Of a stretch of 64,000 nt of DNA, positions 39,056 to 64,000 are shown piece after piece. A program made the position numbers and the translations under genes. Origin of the DNA: Engraulis encrasicolus. Its lineage: Eukaryota; Chordata; Actinopteri; Clupeiformes; Engraulidae. The notes beneath the pieces are model-generated. The model had not been told where the DNA came from, made no database searches, and was given only the letters and a program-made list of their open reading frames with translations. The DNA is taken from assembly GCF_034702125.1 (NCBI RefSeq), contig NC_085862.1:14843396-14907395 (forward strand), given 5' to 3'. Each line of letters begins with the position of its first letter. Within the stretch, counting starts at the first letter, position 1.

Positions 39056-40129
39056 TCCATACAGGCTACTGCAAGGCATTTTCACAGAACACTTCTGTTC
39101 TGTATTGTGTATTTGTGTATGCTGCTGGGCATCTCAATTTAAATTCACCCTATTATTTACTGTATATAGCTAGCTATTTCAACTACAAAGCAGGTAGCTG
39201 TGAAAAGCACACACACACACACACAATTTAAAAACTAAAAGTGTCCAAAGTGTCCAGGTGCAAAGGCGCATAGTCATAGGAAGAAACCCCGGGTCAAGTA
39301 GGCCTCAATGGAAGAGCCTGGAATCCACAAGTTGCCCACTGTGTGCCCCCCCCCCCCCCCCCCTCTCTTAACAATCTCACACACGCACGCACACACACAC
39401 AGCAAGAGGTGAGGTGACTCTTCACTGTGAAAAACAGTCAATGCAATAAAAGTCCTGGCTAAAGCAGAGTTGTAGCCTAGTCCTGGTTATTTTGGGGTGA
39501 CAGCAGTCAATAAGAGTTCATGGGGGTTGAGGAGTGGAGTTGGGATATCAGCAACCTCCTGATAGGGGGCAAAAACATGTGAAAAAAGCACAGATTATGC
39601 CCGACTACAAAAAAATGCGATGCCACAGGATTACGCTCATCACTGCACCTGATGTTGCTGCTCGTTCATCCTAACGCGCAGTGGTCGGAAGGGCACCCCA
39701 CATATGCCAAGCCACAGGGACATCTGATTCATGACGAAGGGGGTGTTGCATGTTATGCGGTGATGAGTGTAATCTTGTGGCGGCGCCTTTTTTTTTAGGT
39801 CGGGCATAACCAGTGCTTTTTCCAATACATAGGCATCGAAAAAGTGGACGAGCCTCCAGGGGAGGCAACTACAAACATCTTGGTGCATCGAGAGACCTAC
39901 TACACACACTTAACACTATGTCTCCAGCAGGCTTAAACAAGGAGTTTGATATTAAGCCATTCTTATAGGTTAGCTCCATTGATTTGGTTTATTGGGATGT
40001 TTTTTTAATCTCCCCAGCATGTTGGACTTTTCACTTCATGTTTCCTCATGACTACCAACTGTAGGCCTACTGAACAAGTGTATGATGTGATATTTTCATT
40101 TTTAATAGGCTACCTGTTATACAATGTTA

Positions 40130-40339
40130 GAGAGTTGGTCTTCAACTAAGGGATGGCAGGTTCAAATCCTCCCTGATCTCTCCCTACATCTCCATCCATG
40201 GCTGAAGTGCCCTTGAGCAAGGCACCTAACCCCACATTGCTCCAGGGACTGTAACCAATACTCTGAGAAATAATAACTGTAAGTCGCTTTGAATAAATGA
40301 AAGCGTCAGCTAAGAGCAATGTAATGTAATAATGTGTTT
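40130..40339 (+). mobile_element. tRNA-derived SINE, family 1
   Basis: AGAGAGTTGGTCTTCAAC, GGCAGGTTCAAATCC and the conserved body; ends in AATGTAATGTAATAATG. Confidence 0.85.
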
Positions 40340-40507
40340 AAGGTGTCTAGTCAGATTACATCAGACCATATGGCTGACTATGGTCTTTTGAAAACTGACT
40401 TATGAAGAGCTGTGTCTATAACCTCTGAAATTATTGATTATAAATATTGTAAATAATGTTTAAGGTTTTGGGAAAGGTGCCCTCTGGTGCCCACTGTAGG
40501 TGTATAT

Positions 40508-40812
40508 AGGCAGTCATGGGTAAGCGGTTAGGGCATCAGACTTGTAGCCCAAAGGTTGCCGGTTTAACTCCCGACCCACCAGGTAGGTGGGAGGAGTAAT
40601 TAACCAGTGCTCTCCCCCATCCTCCTCAATGACTGAGGTACCCTGAGCATGGTACCATCCCGCCGCACTGCTCCCTAGGGGCGCCATTGGGGGCTGTCCC
40701 CTTGCACGGGTGAGGAAGAATTGCAATTTCGTTGTGGGTAGTGTGCAGTGAACACTTGTGTGCTGTGTCACAATGACAATGGGAGTTGGAGTTTTCCAGT
40801 TGGGCTTTCACT
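40508..40812 (+). mobile_element. tRNA-derived SINE, family 2
   Basis: Head GGCAGTCATGGGTAAGCGGT and B-box-like GCCGGTTTAACTCCCG, body with TAATTAACCAGTGCTCTC, end about 75 bp before the P450 TATA box. Confidence 0.8.
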
Positions 40813-40887
40813 TTCACTTCACTTTACCCTTCACTTTTGTATGAGACACCATCACCATCACCTCCCCACACCCCCACCCCTTCCAGG

Positions 40888-40895
40888 TATATAAA
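40888..40895 (+). promoter_or_regulatory. TATA box of the P450 gene
   Basis: TATATAAA, about 190 bp before the start codon, preceded by CACCCCCACCCC boxes (40867-40880). Position suits a transcription start near 40920. Confidence 0.6.
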
Positions 40896-41078
40896 CTACA
40901 ACCTGTACACCTGTTCTTTGTTGCACTTGAAGAAGGAACGAAGTGTCGTGCCATTAAACAACTGGGAGCATTAACAGCGTTGTTCACATTTATTATTTAC
41001 TTCAGTTATTTTATTTTGTCTAGCATATGTGCCACTGACTGGTGTGCGCGCATTCTCTGCCTTCTTAAGGATTGAACA

Positions 41079-61650
<20,572 letters not shown>

Positions 61651-61990
61651 AATGTATAACATCGTTCAGTACATGTACTATGTCAGTATAATAACATATC
61701 TGACTTAAATTAACACATCTGACTTAAAATTTGGTAGCTATGTTGTTGATGTATATGGTTGGGAAACATTTGTGTCCTCAGGGCCTTTCCGTTCCTAAGT
61801 AGGCCTGTTTGGATAACCTAAAGGTGCCAATCTGTGTAGCTGCAATATTTTACTGCAATTAGTTTAGTGTATGGTTGTCATACTACTACAACCTTAAGAC
61901 ATCTAGCCTACTTAACACACAATTAATCCATTCAAAGACAAGTTTGAAAAAATAGGCCTGTAAAGCCAAAAATACGTACAGCTCTGGGAA

Positions 61991-61996
61991 AATAAA
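61991..61996 (+). terminator. Candidate polyadenylation signal of the P450 gene
   Basis: AATAAA about 340 bp after the stop codon. Confidence 0.45.
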
Positions 61997-62304
61997 AGAC
62001 CACTTAATGAGATTCTCTGGTTTTAGTTATAGCTAGCCTATGTGTTTATTTAATTAATTAACATTTTACTTCTATAAACTGCTTGGAAGGGGCTAAAGCC
62101 AGCAGTCAACAAATGCCAAACAGCTCCTCAGTCAAGCCACTGCCTCAACTGACACACACAGTCAACATTTATTCATCAAGTTTATGTGGCAGATGTGTCC
62201 TGTTTATCTCCTCAGTCTGTCTTATCAAAATGTATTGAATGTATTCTCCTTTATGTGCATATTTCCTACCAGGGGTGTCGTATAGGGGGGTAAAGTGTGA
62301 CTGA

Positions 62305-62575
62305 GGTGCTGTTTCCACGTATTTTTATATGTGGATATTATTTTCTCCTGTTTAGGTGGAAGCGCAACATGTGGATAAAAATAAAAACTCCATTGTAACA
62401 TGTGCGTTTTAGCCCTCTAAATGGGATATTTTTAAAGCCAGATTTTTGATATGTGGGTTTTAAAACTCTGTTTACGTGAAAACGGAAGGCCAAAATCAAT
62501 CCAAATAGGAGAAAAAATATCTAGCCTACATTTAAAAAATGTCGGGATATGTGGAAACAGCACCTGAGTTACCAG
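62305..62575. mobile_element. MITE with GGTGCTGTTTCCAC ends
   Basis: GAGGTGCTGTTTCCACGT at left, ATATGTGGAAACAGCACC at right; AT-rich interior. Confidence 0.75.
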
Positions 62576-63003
62576 GGACCCATGTGTATACAGGTGTGCA
62601 CACAGTGTCTATTTATATGGCTGAGGGGGTCAATTACAGCTGATTGTACATAGGGGACCACAATTTTTTGCTACGCACCTGTGTCCTACATTTGCCTGAC
62701 ATGATGACGCAAAACACTTCTGATATATGCCTTGTTATTGATGATACCACACATGTCCAAATAAAATTGAATGCTTGTGTCACAAGTATTTTCTTCTCTC
62801 CCAAGTCCACCAAGCATAGACTATGTGCTCCCACAAAAATAATATCACCTCATTCTGTATTTTCTGGAACCTACTGACATTTCCTCCAAATTTCTAAAGA
62901 AAATATTGCCTACCATATGTGACATCAGTCACAAGGCCTTTGCAAAGATGAATCTGCCCAACTCCAGCCTGGGGCACCCTTGGCTCATCACTGATGCAAT
63001 AGA

Positions 63004-63337
63004 CCAGTGGTTCCCAACCTTTTTCTTCAGGGACCCATGTTTTTACTGTTATAAGATTTGGTGACCCAGAGCCCGCATGAGAGGAAGTCACTTGATACGC
63101 TCTGTCTCCTCCGAAAACTCATTTTAGTCATCATTTTATTCCTCAATTCGTCTTTGTTCAAAAACAGAATAAATGTTTAATGTAGCACTTAAATGTTGTT
63201 GCTTCTATGCATTTGTCATTTATTCAACATGGGCTACATATGGTATTAAAATGAAACCCCTTAAAACTCAAGAGGGCTTCGCGACCCCCCGTGGATCTTT
63301 GGCGACCCATAGGTTGGGTCCCGACCCATAGGTTGCA
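63004..63337. mobile_element. hAT-like MITE, CAGTGGTTCCCAA family, copy 2
   Basis: Inverse orientation to 41776-42133; carries a tandem GACCCATAGGTTGGGTCCC at its right end. Confidence 0.75.
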
Positions 63338-63945
63338 ATAGACCCCTTTAGAGTTTGTAAACAGGTATGACGTAATTGGCTGCGTGCGCACCGCTGCCTC
63401 AAAATCGTCCATGCTCCGTTCACTTGTACAGAGACTCGACAGGTGTTTTTTTCCGAAATAACAAACGGAATGCTCGCGCTAACTTCAGATATGCAGTGGG
63501 CACCACAGACATGGACATTCCTGGCGATGTCATCAGTACAGTCAGTAGTTTAATGTCTTGTAACAACAAACATCTCCTATGCTTCTGGAACAGCCTCTTC
63601 TCTCTCAAAATAGCATAACAAGTGTACTTTTCGGAATCTCTATTTTTTATCAACGTAAACGCTTCAGAACGTCAGTTTTTCTCTCTTTAGTGTCTGCACT
63701 GTCACCCAGTATTACATATAGACTCACCACTCCCTATTTTACCCATGCCTGCAGTTCTCCTAGTGCCCGCTCTCGAGAGAGCGCAGCAGCCCGTTTTTTC
63801 TGAACAGAGTCTGCACTCCCCCTAGAGTGCAGTACCACCCAGAAGAGTGGAGTCTTTCGTAATATCCTTACAATGTCTCTGGTGTGTTTGAGTCAACGAT
63901 GCGCACACATTCATGAGGACGTCGACTCTGAATGGGTCTATAAAG
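63338..63945. mobile_element. Possible TIR element
   Basis: ATAGACCCCTTTAGA at left and GAATGGGTCTAT at right are partly inverted. The interior is CpG-bearing with short open stretches that I do not recognise. Confidence 0.35.
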
Positions 63946-64000
63946 ATACTGGTTTGTACGTCTTTCCAGGGCTCCACCTACAGGAATGGAATTAGTAGCC

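Noticed and set aside
63376..63618. 80-codon open frame near the right edge
   Set aside because: No recognised motif, and it lies inside a probable TIR element.

Overview
The window is teleost fish nuclear DNA. It has spliced genes with GT-AG introns, very dense (CA)n, (CT)n and (GAA)n microsatellites, tRNA-headed SINEs, L2-like and L1/CR1-type LINE remains, and many short inverted-repeat DNA elements. The extreme microsatellite load and the repeat types would fit a clupeiform or similar fish, but I cannot name a species.

Three protein genes are supported end to end. (1) phactr1 on +, 4090-17824, has 12 coding exons and encodes about 521 aa: an actin/PP1 regulator with four RPEL-type motifs and the C-terminal LTRFHRP tail. 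(2) tbc1d7 on -, 38146-25124, has 7 coding exons and encodes 292 aa: the third subunit of the TSC complex. It lies tail-to-tail with phactr1, the same arrangement I know from mammals. (3) A CYP2-family cytochrome P450 on +, 41079-61650, has 9 exons and would encode 498 aa. It lies head-to-head with tbc1d7 and has its own TATA box. It is intact in every splice site and frame except for one TGA at codon 94.

Most remaining sequence is repeats. 18.7-25 kb: L2-like LINE 3' end, SINE and foldback elements. 25-38 kb (tbc1d7 introns): a 1.4-kb TIR element, a 1.2-kb long inverted repeat, a 1.1-kb polypurine tract and a LINE carrying ORF1 end, endonuclease and RT, itself split by a MITE. 41-54 kb (CYP introns): many small elements plus a 4-kb TIR element carrying a broken gene with a cysteine-rich tail. 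54.8-61.0 kb (CYP intron 8): a nested DNA transposon complex with a dyad-bearing minisatellite.

The most unusual signal is repeated copying of exon 3' ends, usually together with their splice donors, into adjacent (CA)n tracts. It occurs in four exons of two unrelated genes. Other notable points are a SINE whose target duplication duplicated a splice donor, the single TGA in the P450, and the 4-kb TIR element with its captured or native gene. I found no prokaryotic genes, CRISPR array, rRNA or free-standing tRNA gene.
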